Source of the DNA: Deltaproteobacteria bacterium
GTDB lineage: Bacteria > Myxococcota_C > UBA6777
Assembly (NCBI GenBank): GCA_006226375.1
Contig: SBHC01000044.1
Span: 120,554 to 184,553 of the forward strand
Direction of reading: 5' to 3'
Length of the DNA: 64,000 nt
Part shown: positions 50,583 through 59,308 of the stretch, one piece after another
How the letters are laid out: each line of letters begins with the position of its first letter
How positions within the stretch are numbered: position 1 is the first letter of the stretch
Translations under genes and position numbers: made by a program
The notes under the pieces: generated by a model
Told to the model about the DNA's origin: nothing
Database searches by the model: none
Seen by the model: only the letters and a program-made list of their open reading frames with translations

Positions 50583-52172
50583 ATGCTCAACGTGACCAAC
50601 CCCGCTACTGAAGAAGTGCTCGCGACGATCGAGGAAGACACTCCCGAATCCATCGCAGCCAAATACCAGGCAGCCCGTCAGGCACAGGTCCTGTGGTCCG
50701 AACGCTTGTACGTTGAACGATCCAACGTTGTCCGTGAGTTCCGTCGGCTGTTGGAAGAAAACGTTGAGGAGCTGGCCAAAACCCTCAGCCAAGAGATGGG
50801 CAAACCTGTCAAACAAGCTCGCAACGAGATCTTGGGCGTACCTGACAGGATTGATTTTTTCCTCGACCAGACCGCAACGATCATGGCCACAGAGACGGTC
50901 TTTCGGGAAGAATCCGAAACTGTGGTGTCTCTCGCAGAGACCGCATCTTCTGATACTGACCCAGAGTTGCAAGCCGTTCCTGACGAAGATGACAACATCG
51001 ACACCAACCCCGAGTTGCAAGCAGCGTCCGACGCCGACACCATCTCTCCCGAAGGAGGCTTCGAGCCTCCCAACACACAGACGGATATGCAAGTTCCCAC
51101 CGAGTTGTTGGCCCCTCCCATTCGACACGAAGAGCGCATCAGCTACGATCCCCTCGGCGTCGTTGCCAACATCTCTGCTTGGAACTACCCCTACTTTGTG
51201 GGCGCCAACGTCTTCATTCCCGCGATTCTTACGGGAAGTGCGGTGCTGTACAAGCCCAGCGAGTTTACCACGCAAACAGGCCAAGCCATCGAGAAGTTGT
51301 GGGCCGAAGCGGGCCTTCCCGAAGGTGTTTTTACGGCTATCGTTGGGGGCGGAGCAGCTGGCGCAGCCCTTCTGAAACAGCCCGTGGATGCTGTCTTTTT
51401 CACAGGCTCTCACGCCACAGGCAAGAAGATTGCAGCCGCCGCAGCGGAGCTTTTGGTGCCTGTCCAATTGGAGCTAGGCGGCAAAGACCCCATCTACGTT
51501 CGAGCCGATGTTCCCGTGGAAGAGGCAGCCGAAGCTCTCGCCGATGGCGCCTTCTACAACGCGGGTCAAAGCTGCTGCGCTGTTGAGCGGATCTACGTTC
51601 ACAGTGACATCCACGACGAGTTCGTGGAAGCCTTTGTGAAGACAGTAAAGGGCTTTGTCGTGGGCGACCCACTTGACGAAGGCACCTACCTCGGTCCCTT
51701 GGCTCGCAAAGAGCAACAAGCAGTGCTGGAGGCCCAGATAGCTGACGCCAAAGCCAAAGGCGCAACGGTCCTCGTTGGCGGTCAAGCCAAAGAAGGAAAA
51801 GGCTATTACTTTGAGCCGACCGTACTCACCGGCGTGGACCACACCATGGACGTGATGAAGGAAGAGAGCTTTGGCCCCATCATCGGAATTCAAAAAGTAA
51901 GCAATGACGATGAAGCCATCGAACTCATGAATGACACGCGATACGGTCTGACCGCGGGCGTGTACACAACAGACCAAGACGCTGCGCTTGGCTTGCTCAA
52001 GAGGCTGAACGCTGGCTCTGCCTACTGGAACTGTTGCGACCGCATCAGCCCCAAGTTGCCCTGGTCCGGTCGTGGAGACTCGGGCCTCGGAAGCACTCTC
52101 TCTCACCTGGGGATTCGGGCGTTCCTGAAGCCCAAAGCCTGGCACCTTAAGAATCCCTACCTCGCGTCGTGA
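50583..52172 (+). CDS. Aldehyde dehydrogenase with an acidic insertion
   Basis: The 529-residue protein has the ALDH core: PLGVVANISAWNYPYF, LYKPSEFTTQTG, VFFTGSHATGKKIA, LELGGKDPIYV with the general-base Glu, NAGQSCCAVERIYV with the catalytic Cys and ESFGPIIGI. Compared with succinate-semialdehyde/aldehyde dehydrogenases, about 60-65 extra residues sit at 108-178, between the first helices and the PLGVV strand. The insert is very acidic and holds a duplicated motif (DTDPELQA and DTNPELQA). The frame is intact and coding use is normal, so it is a real insertion. It is coupled to the Fe-ADH gene (3-bp gap) and overlaps the next gene by 4 bp. Confidence 0.9.
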   Translation: MLNVTNPATEEVLATIEEDTPESIAAKYQAARQAQVLWSERLYVERSNVVREFRRLLEENVEELAKTLSQEMGKPVKQARNEILGVPDRIDFFLDQTATIMATETVFREESETVVSLAETASSDTDPELQAVPDEDDNIDTNPELQAASDADTISPEGGFEPPNTQTDMQVPTELLAPPIRHEERISYDPLGVVANISAWNYPYFVGANVFIPAILTGSAVLYKPSEFTTQTGQAIEKLWAEAGLPEGVFTAIVGGGAAGAALLKQPVDAVFFTGSHATGKKIAAAAAELLVPVQLELGGKDPIYVRADVPVEEAAEALADGAFYNAGQSCCAVERIYVHSDIHDEFVEAFVKTVKGFVVGDPLDEGTYLGPLARKEQQAVLEAQIADAKAKGATVLVGGQAKEGKGYYFEPTVLTGVDHTMDVMKEESFGPIIGIQKVSNDDEAIELMNDTRYGLTAGVYTTDQDAALGLLKRLNAGSAYWNCCDRISPKLPWSGRGDSGLGSTLSHLGIRAFLKPKAWHLKNPYLAS

Positions 52173-54946
52173 GCACCTGGTTTGTACTACCTCTTACTCT
52201 GCTTCTTGTTCTTCCTCCGTTTTTGTTGGGAGGAGTGCACACCCTTACGTACGGAGCCTTGGGTGGACTGGCTTGCTGTGTAGCAGCGCTGTTGGGTTGG
52301 AGAATCCGCAGCCGGTCTGCACAGCTTCATCAGTCCATCTACCTCAGCCCCTGGTTTTTCCTCTTTGCAGCCGCTTGGCTGTTCACGTTACTCCAACTTG
52401 TACCTTTGCCTCCGGGGTTGCTCTCCACCTTTGCTCCTGAAACCTACAAGGTCTTTCAAAACACCCTGGGTGCTGTCGGACTCTTGGACGCAGGAAGCTG
52501 GCAAGCCCTTAGCTTGGCCCCTCCCGAAACAGCCGGAAAACTCGCCCGAGACACAGCGTTCCTTGTCGCGTTCTTGGTCCTCCTCCAGTGGGCTCATCAA
52601 CGCGCACGGGTTCGACTTCTTATGTCGTTTTCGATCATGTCCGCCCTCTCTTTGTGTGGGCTGGTGTCCTTCCAAACTCTGGTAGGGATCGAACGACCTT
52701 TGCTTGGACTTGCCAAGGTCCAGAGCACCAACCCTTCCCTTTTCTTGGGGAATCCTTTCCTAAATCCCGAGCACTTCAGCAGTTTCCTGCTCTTCAACAC
52801 CCTGCTCACCCTGCCCTTGTTTATCAACAACATCCACACGAGAGAACGACTCGGTTGGGCGACAGCCTTTGGCATCCTCTTTGTCTTCTTGTTGCTGAGT
52901 ATGTCGGTGACTTCGGTGGTGTTGTGTTGTCTTGGAGTGTTGATGTTTCTGGGATTCCTGGGCAAGCGACTGTTTGCTGAACAAGAGGACGACCCCACCC
53001 AAATCGATCCTGCGTACGCCCCCTTGCCGTTCCTCAACATTTCGCCAGCAACGGCTCAGCCGCTCTCCCAAGACGGCGCAATCAAGCAGTACCCCTCCTC
53101 ACAACGGGCTCAAGAAGTTGAGGCAGAGGCAGCGTCGGAGCCCCCCAAGAAGAGACGCCTGTTTAAGAAGAACTACCAACGCTCTTCTCGCGATCCGAAG
53201 CCAGTCTGGAAGGGATGGAAGTTCATTTGGCAACGTCCGATCCTTCGAGTGGTGTTTGCGGTTGCCGTTCTTATGCTGGGTTACGTTGTCGCTTCTGGAG
53301 TCCAAAGTACAATCTACCGGCTGTCTCCAAGCTCCAAACTTGCGCACACTGCGAGCTTTGCGGACAGCCTTTCGATGACCACGACGCTGACCTCCCACTA
53401 CCCATTGTGGGGCACCGGTCGTGGAGCAACCCCTCTCGCCTGGCCTCGCTTTGCCTCGTTAAAAGGTCCGTACCAAGGCAAAAAAACGGTAACACATGTC
53501 GAGTCATTCTGGCTTCAGCCACTCGCAGACTGGGGCCTGCTGGGCGTGGTCTTCTTGTTGGCCTTCCTCGGTCTTCTCGGGTTGACCCTGATGCGTTGTC
53601 GAGGGATGTTGGAGCGAGGTCTGTGGATTGCTCTTACAGTCTTGTTTCTCGACAACATCGGCAGCTTTGGCCTCGCACACCTTGGTGTTGGCATTCCCTT
53701 CGCGATGTTTCTTGGTTCGCTGGTTCGGCTCCAATACAACCGTGACGAAGAAGTTCGCCGATACTCACTGAACAGCTACCTTGGAATCCTGGGTGTGGCG
53801 TTTCTCTCCCTTGCGTTTTGCATCCCTTACGCTCGAAAGTACCCGTACACCAACTCGGCAGGTCACTGGTTGGGCGTCAAAGCAGCAAAGCCACAGCAAC
53901 GGAAAGCAGCGCTTCAGCGTCTCTTAAAGCACTACCCCTCAGATTACTTGGTGGCTTCGCACTTAACGGAGTTTTACGCTCGCTCCAATCCATGGAAACC
54001 GAAAGAAGCCATCGCCTGGAGCGAACGAGGTCTGTTCTTAAATCCAACGGCCCCAGCCCTCCATTTGTATCGGGGTTATGTGTTTGCACGGCTCACCCAA
54101 TCCAAACAAGCCGTGGAGTCTTTGTCCCAAGCAGTCTTGTACCAACCCAAGCTGTTGAAAAAAGCGGCACAGGTCGCTGTTCAATTTCAATTGGAACGAG
54201 AGATTCTTCACTCATCCAAGTCCGTCCCTCTGCTTGCTCAGGTTCTCAAAGTCTCTCCCAAATGCCAGAAGCAACCCACCGTCTGCTTGACTTGGACTGC
54301 CGGAGCACACAAACGCTTCCCCAAAGAGTTTTTGTTGTACCGCGAGCAAGCATTCCTCCAATGGAAACAGCTCCGTGCAGCGTTGCAAGACGATGACGAC
54401 GACAACGTACAAGCCTGGAAGAACAAGCTACAAAGCACGTTGAAGGCTCTGCAAAACCGACTTCCCAAGGCACACCCTAACTTTGAAAGTTTGCTGAAGG
54501 GTTTCTTAGCGGAAGCTTCGGCCGATGTCGCCTCGGCTCGAGAGCACTACAACCGTGTCATCCAATCCAACAATTGCTTTCAATGGGACGCCTTCCAAGC
54601 CCAGTACCATTTGTTGGCAAAACGAGGCAAAACCGGAGCTTTGCAGAAGCTGTTTGAACGTGTACGTCACTCGTTCCGTCAGCCCAAACGGGCAGCACTC
54701 GTCGCCTACCGAGAAGCGATTATGCTTCGGCTCATGGGCAAGCTACAAGAATCCCTTGTCCGGTTTGGCTCCGCGACTCAGCTCGACCCCCAAAACAAAT
54801 ACTGGCTGGGGATGGCCAATGTCTGCAAACAGCTCAAACAATACCGATGCACCGTACGAATCTACAACCGACTCGTTAAGCAAAAACAGTTTGAATACTT
54901 GAAGCCAGAAATCAAACGACTCAAACCCTTCACCCTGGTTCAATAG
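52169..54946 (+). CDS. O-antigen ligase-like membrane protein with C-terminal TPRs
   Basis: The 925-residue protein starts with GTG within the stop of the aldehyde dehydrogenase gene (GTGA overlap). The first half is polytopic, with about ten membrane helices; a charged cytosolic-type loop (about 272-350) interrupts it. The periplasmic loop with TLTSHYPLWGTGRGA and ESFWLQPLADWGLLGV is the O-antigen ligase (Wzy_C) signature, including the long-conserved His. After the last helix (about 555), residues 565-925 form helical repeats of TPR type. Such proteins join or polymerise surface glycans. Its placement in one operon with two dehydrogenases is unexpected. Substrate glycan not known. Confidence 0.8.
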   Translation: MSTWFVLPLTLLLVLPPFLLGGVHTLTYGALGGLACCVAALLGWRIRSRSAQLHQSIYLSPWFFLFAAAWLFTLLQLVPLPPGLLSTFAPETYKVFQNTLGAVGLLDAGSWQALSLAPPETAGKLARDTAFLVAFLVLLQWAHQRARVRLLMSFSIMSALSLCGLVSFQTLVGIERPLLGLAKVQSTNPSLFLGNPFLNPEHFSSFLLFNTLLTLPLFINNIHTRERLGWATAFGILFVFLLLSMSVTSVVLCCLGVLMFLGFLGKRLFAEQEDDPTQIDPAYAPLPFLNISPATAQPLSQDGAIKQYPSSQRAQEVEAEAASEPPKKRRLFKKNYQRSSRDPKPVWKGWKFIWQRPILRVVFAVAVLMLGYVVASGVQSTIYRLSPSSKLAHTASFADSLSMTTTLTSHYPLWGTGRGATPLAWPRFASLKGPYQGKKTVTHVESFWLQPLADWGLLGVVFLLAFLGLLGLTLMRCRGMLERGLWIALTVLFLDNIGSFGLAHLGVGIPFAMFLGSLVRLQYNRDEEVRRYSLNSYLGILGVAFLSLAFCIPYARKYPYTNSAGHWLGVKAAKPQQRKAALQRLLKHYPSDYLVASHLTEFYARSNPWKPKEAIAWSERGLFLNPTAPALHLYRGYVFARLTQSKQAVESLSQAVLYQPKLLKKAAQVAVQFQLEREILHSSKSVPLLAQVLKVSPKCQKQPTVCLTWTAGAHKRFPKEFLLYREQAFLQWKQLRAALQDDDDDNVQAWKNKLQSTLKALQNRLPKAHPNFESLLKGFLAEASADVASAREHYNRVIQSNNCFQWDAFQAQYHLLAKRGKTGALQKLFERVRHSFRQPKRAALVAYREAIMLRLMGKLQESLVRFGSATQLDPQNKYWLGMANVCKQLKQYRCTVRIYNRLVKQKQFEYLKPEIKRLKPFTLVQ

Positions 54947-54961
54947 TCGCAGTGCCTCACC

Positions 54962-55789
54962 TCAAGGACGCTTGGACGAGTTGGGCGATTTGTCTTTGAT
55001 GATCGCGATTCGATTCATCCGAAAGCGGTCTTGCTGGAATCGAACCTCTTCCTCCACAAAGAACAACAGACCCAGCTCCACCGGCGATTTCTTTGCGTTG
55101 TTGGTAGGAACGTCGACGTCAAAATACAGCCCCGGCTTCATTCTCCTTTGCAACACCGGCTTTGTCTTTTGAAGCTCGGTGGAACAATACAGCGCGAGAG
55201 GCGCGTAACGAGTTGCATACGACTGACGAGGAATCCACCCATCTGTATTGCTGCGAACATGCCGACAAAACAACCGAAGCAGAGGGGACTGGATTTCATG
55301 ACAATCCCGCTTTCGGCTGCAGGTTGCCTTGGGGAAATGAAACACCCATAGATTCTGCTTTTTGCTAAACCTGTACGACCCCTCCCAACGAACCGTGTAT
55401 TTTTCATTCTGCACTTCTGCTCGGGGCAACCTTCGACTTGAAAAACTCACCCTGGACACATACACCCGATGGGCCGAGTGCAACAACGTAAGCCTGGCGC
55501 GTTTGTGAGGCAGCCTCTGCAAGACAAAGTCAGACTTGTTGGAGATCGAATAACGAGTCCGGCTGCATCCACCTCGTTTCTCTTCATCAATGGCAACTTT
55601 GTACGACGGCTGGATCGGTGTGGGTTGTGAAACGGGTTGAGGTACAACCACAGGCCGAGGGCTTGGACGTGGCACCACTCTTGGTTGTGGAGCAGCAATC
55701 TTGGTGGAAAGAGACTTGCACTGGAAAAGAAGCAAACCACACCCAAGAAGAAGCAGTCCTCGCCCGAGTGAAGCGATGGTATGGCGCAT
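54962..55789 (-). CDS. Lipoprotein, function unknown
   Basis: ATG 55789 (GGGAGGA eight bases upstream) gives 275 residues. The signal peptide ends in a lipobox (LLFQC, Cys24) and a Pro/Val-rich linker of about 35 residues follows (PRPSPRPVVVPQPVSQP). The globular part has many basic residues and six Cys (GGCSRTRY, TCSRKRDCHE, LFCRHV, ALYCSTE), with strands such as YTVRWEGSYRF and PGLYFDVDVP. No family recognised. It is downstream of the ABC ATPase gene (45 bp) on the same strand and is probably in the same transcript. Confidence 0.6.
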   Translation of the reverse strand: MRHTIASLGRGLLLLGCGLLLFQCKSLSTKIAAPQPRVVPRPSPRPVVVPQPVSQPTPIQPSYKVAIDEEKRGGCSRTRYSISNKSDFVLQRLPHKRARLTLLHSAHRVYVSRVSFSSRRLPRAEVQNEKYTVRWEGSYRFSKKQNLWVFHFPKATCSRKRDCHEIQSPLLRLFCRHVRSNTDGWIPRQSYATRYAPLALYCSTELQKTKPVLQRRMKPGLYFDVDVPTNNAKKSPVELGLLFFVEEEVRFQQDRFRMNRIAIIKDKSPNSSKRP

Positions 55790-55833
55790 GATTGATGTCC
55801 TCCCAAGCACTGAAAGTAAAACAGCCTAGGAGG

Positions 55834-57396
55834 TCAATGTATAACATCCTGATTGGATGGGCTATCTTCTTCGGAGTGGCCGCCTGTCATGAGCAGTCCA
55901 AGCTCGGCTTCGTTGGTAGACTTGGGGCTTCGCATCGCGACAATTTGCCCTTCGTAGAGCACAGCAATTCGGTCACACAACGCGAGAAGTTCAGGCAACT
56001 CCGACGACACCAACAAGATCGCGGCGCCTTGCTCTCTGCGCTGCAGCAGCTGAGCATGGATGGCCTCGATAGCGCCGATATCCACACCTCGTGTGGGATG
56101 GGCAACAATGTAAGCCTTCGCGTTGGGTCGCATTAACTCTCGCGCCACCACGACCTTTTGTTGGTTGCCTCCAGAGAGAGAGCGGACCGGTAGATCCGGG
56201 TTATCCGGCTCGATCCCAAAATCATGGATGGCTTGTTCTGTGTGAGCACGAAGAGAAGATGTGTCGATCCAAAAGCCACCTTCCGCAAACTGTTCTTCCT
56301 GATGACGTCCCAACAAGATGTTCTCGGTTATTGGGAGGTCGAGGACGAGTCCTTGAAGCTGCCGGTCTTGAGGGATGTGGGCAAGTCCAGCAGGAAATCG
56401 TTCTTGCACCGATAGCTTCTCGATAGCTTGTCCCTCAAGATAGATGTTACCCGATTGAAGCTTTCTTAATCCTGTGATGGCTTCGAGAAGCTCCCCCTGG
56501 CCGTTGCCTTCCACCCCTGCGATGCCAACAATTTCTCCCCGGTGGACATCCAAGGAAACACCCGACAATGCGGCGAGACCGCGGTTGTCCTGCACTTGAA
56601 GATTGTTTAAGGACAAGACCACTTCAGAGGTGTCTTCTTCTTCAGCCATAAGCTTCACTGGGGAAGGCGGCCGCCCCACCATTAAGGCAGCTAACTCCTC
56701 TTCCGAATGTTCGTCAGCGCTGACGTCTGCAACATATTTCCCTTTGCGCAACACCAAGACTCGATGGGCCAACGACCGAACCTCCCGCAGCTTGTGGGAG
56801 ATAAACAAGATCGTTAAACCATTGCTGACAAGCTGCTTGAGCGTTCCGATTAGTTCTTCCGTCTCTTGCGGAGTCAGAACAGCGGTGGGTTCATCGAGAA
56901 TAAGCAGCTCAATGTCTCGGTACAGCGCTTTAAGAATCTCAACCCGTTGTTGCTCTCCGACCGACAAGTCCTCCACCACAGCATCAGGGTCTACCTTGAG
57001 TCCGTATGTTTTGGAGAGGTTACGAACTTTCTCCCTGGCTGTCTCTTCGTCAATACTCCCCATGTTGTGGGGTTCGCAGCCCAGAACAATGTTCTCCCAA
57101 ACCGTAAAGCGAGGAATGAGCATAAAATGCTGATGCACCATCCCAATGCCCTGCTTCATCGCATCGGCAGAGGAGCGAAAGGACATGGTCTGTCCCTTCC
57201 AAAGAACCGCTCCTTCCGTAGGTTGCAGCATCCCGAAAGCCACCTTCATCAGGGTGGACTTCCCTGCTCCGTTCTCTCCAAGAATGGCATACACCTGTCC
57301 TGACTTCACCGAAAGATCGACCGATTGGTTCGCCACAACCCCGCCAGGGAATCGACAGGTGATACCTTGCAACTCAAGAAGCGGAGACGTGTTCAT
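55834..57396 (-). CDS. Tandem ABC transporter ATPase of the BMP/sugar-nucleoside type
   Basis: From ATG 57396 (520 residues; the longer ORF reaches back into the previous gene) the protein has two ABC domains. The first has Walker A GENGAGKST, signature LSVGEQQRVEILKAL and Walker B LLILDEPTAVL. The second has GVEGNGQGELL (Walker A without Lys/Ser), signature LSGGNQQKVVVARELMR and a Walker B changed to AYIVAHPTRG, so its site is probably inactive. That is usual for the RbsA/YufO-type ATPases that energise sugar or nucleoside import. It lies 52 bp after the BMP-family binding protein gene. No permease gene is seen in the operon. Confidence 0.88.
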   Translation of the reverse strand: MNTSPLLELQGITCRFPGGVVANQSVDLSVKSGQVYAILGENGAGKSTLMKVAFGMLQPTEGAVLWKGQTMSFRSSADAMKQGIGMVHQHFMLIPRFTVWENIVLGCEPHNMGSIDEETAREKVRNLSKTYGLKVDPDAVVEDLSVGEQQRVEILKALYRDIELLILDEPTAVLTPQETEELIGTLKQLVSNGLTILFISHKLREVRSLAHRVLVLRKGKYVADVSADEHSEEELAALMVGRPPSPVKLMAEEEDTSEVVLSLNNLQVQDNRGLAALSGVSLDVHRGEIVGIAGVEGNGQGELLEAITGLRKLQSGNIYLEGQAIEKLSVQERFPAGLAHIPQDRQLQGLVLDLPITENILLGRHQEEQFAEGGFWIDTSSLRAHTEQAIHDFGIEPDNPDLPVRSLSGGNQQKVVVARELMRPNAKAYIVAHPTRGVDIGAIEAIHAQLLQRREQGAAILLVSSELPELLALCDRIAVLYEGQIVAMRSPKSTNEAELGLLMTGGHSEEDSPSNQDVIH

Positions 57397-57448
57397 TGGC
57401 CTGTAGCTCCGATAACGAGGATTCAGGATAAGCAGTTCAAGGAACAAG

Positions 57449-58552
57449 CTAGGGTTTGCGTGGCGCTGGTTTCTTGGAAGAACCTTTGGGGCGACGCACC
57501 TTGTTGGGCTCAAAAGGCACATCAATCTTACCTTGAATGATAGCCATGACCTTGCGCTTCAAGACAGCATCAAAGTTCTTGGGCAGCCGGTCTCTGCTGT
57601 ATTTGCAGTCGGTGACTCCCACACCACTCTCTGCGAGACCAAACCGGTACACCCTGGCTTCGAGTTTGCCCAACAGAAGATTCTTGATGGATTCAAACAC
57701 CGACACATCAACCCGCTTGATCATCGATGTAAGAACCGAGCCTTTGGCCAAAGCGTCCTGGTTGCCGTCTACACCAATGATGTACTTGCGGTCATCAACT
57801 TTGGGGTGCTGTTGGTTCCACTCTCTCGCGGCTTTGATCGCTCCAAGCCCCGATGAACCCGAAGCATGGAACACAATGTCTGCGCCCTGACCAAACTGAG
57901 TTTGCGCCAGCTTGTGACCGCCGGCAGGATCATGAAACGCCTTGGGAGACGCCCCAAGATACGAAACAATCACCCTTGTGTTGGGGCGTGTATCCAGCAC
58001 CCCTTGCACAAATCCAGCTTCAAACTTTTGGATCAAAGGGAGCTTCATCCCACCCAGAAAGCCCACAACCCCAGACCGGGTCGACAGCGCAGCCAAGACA
58101 CCAGCAAGATAGGAGCCTTCGTGTTCTTGAAACACCAAGGACGTTACGTTGGGGAGCTTGATCACCGAATCAATGATGGCAAACCGCAGCTTGGGGTACT
58201 TCTTGGCAACATCTTGAAGAGCCCGTCCCATCAGAAAGCCCACACCAATGATCAGGTCAAATCCTTCTTTGGCGTAGTTTTCGAGGTCTTGTCGGGCAGC
58301 AGCGTTTTCACGAGGCTCCGAGAAACGAACCTGCACACCACGAAAGAGCTTCTTGGCGAGCATTAAGCCATCGTAAGCCGAGTCGTTGAACGACTGGTCA
58401 CCGCGACCGCCCACAGAGAGTACAATCCCCACTCGAACTTGCTTCGTCTTTCCCGTGGTTGCTGCGTTTCGCCCGGGTCGCATCACGCCACCCAGTAGAA
58501 CGAGTCCAAACATCAACCATACGCTTGCGGGCCAAAACCAGGAGCGCTTCAT
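57449..58552 (-). CDS. BMP-family ABC transporter substrate-binding protein
   Basis: The 367-residue protein has an N-terminal membrane segment/signal (SVWLMFGLVLLGGVM) but no clear lipobox Cys. The domain matches the BMP/PnrA family: GIVLSVGGRGDQSFNDSAYDGL at the first strand, FDLIIGVGF, FAIIDSVI, SYLAGVLAA, VGFLGGMKLPLI, GADIVFHASGSSGLG and IGVDGNQD. These proteins bind nucleosides, or in some cases ribose-type ligands. Its start overlaps the end of the MtnB gene (ATGA), so uptake of a methylthio-nucleoside or related purine nucleoside would fit. The C-terminal tail is basic and Pro-rich. Confidence 0.88.
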   Translation of the reverse strand: MKRSWFWPASVWLMFGLVLLGGVMRPGRNAATTGKTKQVRVGIVLSVGGRGDQSFNDSAYDGLMLAKKLFRGVQVRFSEPRENAAARQDLENYAKEGFDLIIGVGFLMGRALQDVAKKYPKLRFAIIDSVIKLPNVTSLVFQEHEGSYLAGVLAALSTRSGVVGFLGGMKLPLIQKFEAGFVQGVLDTRPNTRVIVSYLGASPKAFHDPAGGHKLAQTQFGQGADIVFHASGSSGLGAIKAAREWNQQHPKVDDRKYIIGVDGNQDALAKGSVLTSMIKRVDVSVFESIKNLLLGKLEARVYRFGLAESGVGVTDCKYSRDRLPKNFDAVLKRKVMAIIQGKIDVPFEPNKVRRPKGSSKKPAPRKP

Positions 58553-59247
58553 GATGACAACCCGCCTGTCTCAGGGTTGAGACCTAGCTCTTTCATACGG
58601 AGGGCTGCCGCAAACAAGTAGTCGTAACACTCGGATTGGGTTTTGGCTTTAATCCAGTCTTTGCCCCAAACATACACCCCATGGCCCCGAACAAGGACAG
58701 CCTGACTTTTGGGATACTTGTCGATGGCTGCTCCCATCGTGTCGGCCAATTCGGCTTCGTGGGCGGTGTTCTCAATGATCGGAACTTCGTGCAGGTCAAA
58801 CGCTCCCACCCCTGTAATGCCCTTAAGCATTTCCATGTTGGAGATACGAAAGACGTCGTCATAAAGAAGGGTCACAAGCATCGCGTTCATCGAGTGGCTG
58901 TGAATCACAGCACCCGCGTCTCTCTTCTTGTAAGCGTGCATAAAGAGAGGCTGGCAGGCCGACACTTTGAACGGCTTGTCGGGGCTCTCCACCACGCCAC
59001 CTTCAGCGTCCAACACAAACATGTCAGACGGGAGCATCCGCTCTTTTTGAACGCCGCTGGGAGCCATGATGATGCGCTCCCCCAAACGAACCGAGATACC
59101 TCCGCCAGTGCCAGTCACCCAGCCTTGGTGGTAGAATTGATGACACAACTCCACAAGCAGCTCGCGAGCCTGCTGCTCAGAAAGAGCCGCGTTAGCATCC
59201 AAATGAGGAGCCACTGTGGGAATGTTGGAATAGGCCGGAGTCGACAT
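58549..59247 (-). CDS. mtnB: Methylthioribulose-1-phosphate dehydratase
   Basis: ATG 59247, with a perfect AAGGAGGT four to five bases upstream, gives 232 residues. The sequence is of the class II aldolase fold: GWVTGTGGGISVRLGE (phosphate site), APSGVQKERM, the zinc ligands in VIHSHSMNAML and the third in LVRGHGVYVWGKDW. These blocks match eukaryote-type MtnB (APIP) closely. MtnB dehydrates methylthioribulose-1-phosphate in the methionine salvage pathway. No other mtn gene is in the window, although the following BMP/ABC importer genes overlap it and could bring in methylthioadenosine or similar nucleosides. Confidence 0.88.
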   Translation of the reverse strand: MSTPAYSNIPTVAPHLDANAALSEQQARELLVELCHQFYHQGWVTGTGGGISVRLGERIIMAPSGVQKERMLPSDMFVLDAEGGVVESPDKPFKVSACQPLFMHAYKKRDAGAVIHSHSMNAMLVTLLYDDVFRISNMEMLKGITGVGAFDLHEVPIIENTAHEAELADTMGAAIDKYPKSQAVLVRGHGVYVWGKDWIKAKTQSECYDYLFAAALRMKELGLNPETGGLSS

Positions 59248-59308
59248 ACAACCTCCTTGCATTCGGAAGCGTTGGGGAAAGAAGACAGACCCAAGAACCC
59301 AAGTGAGA

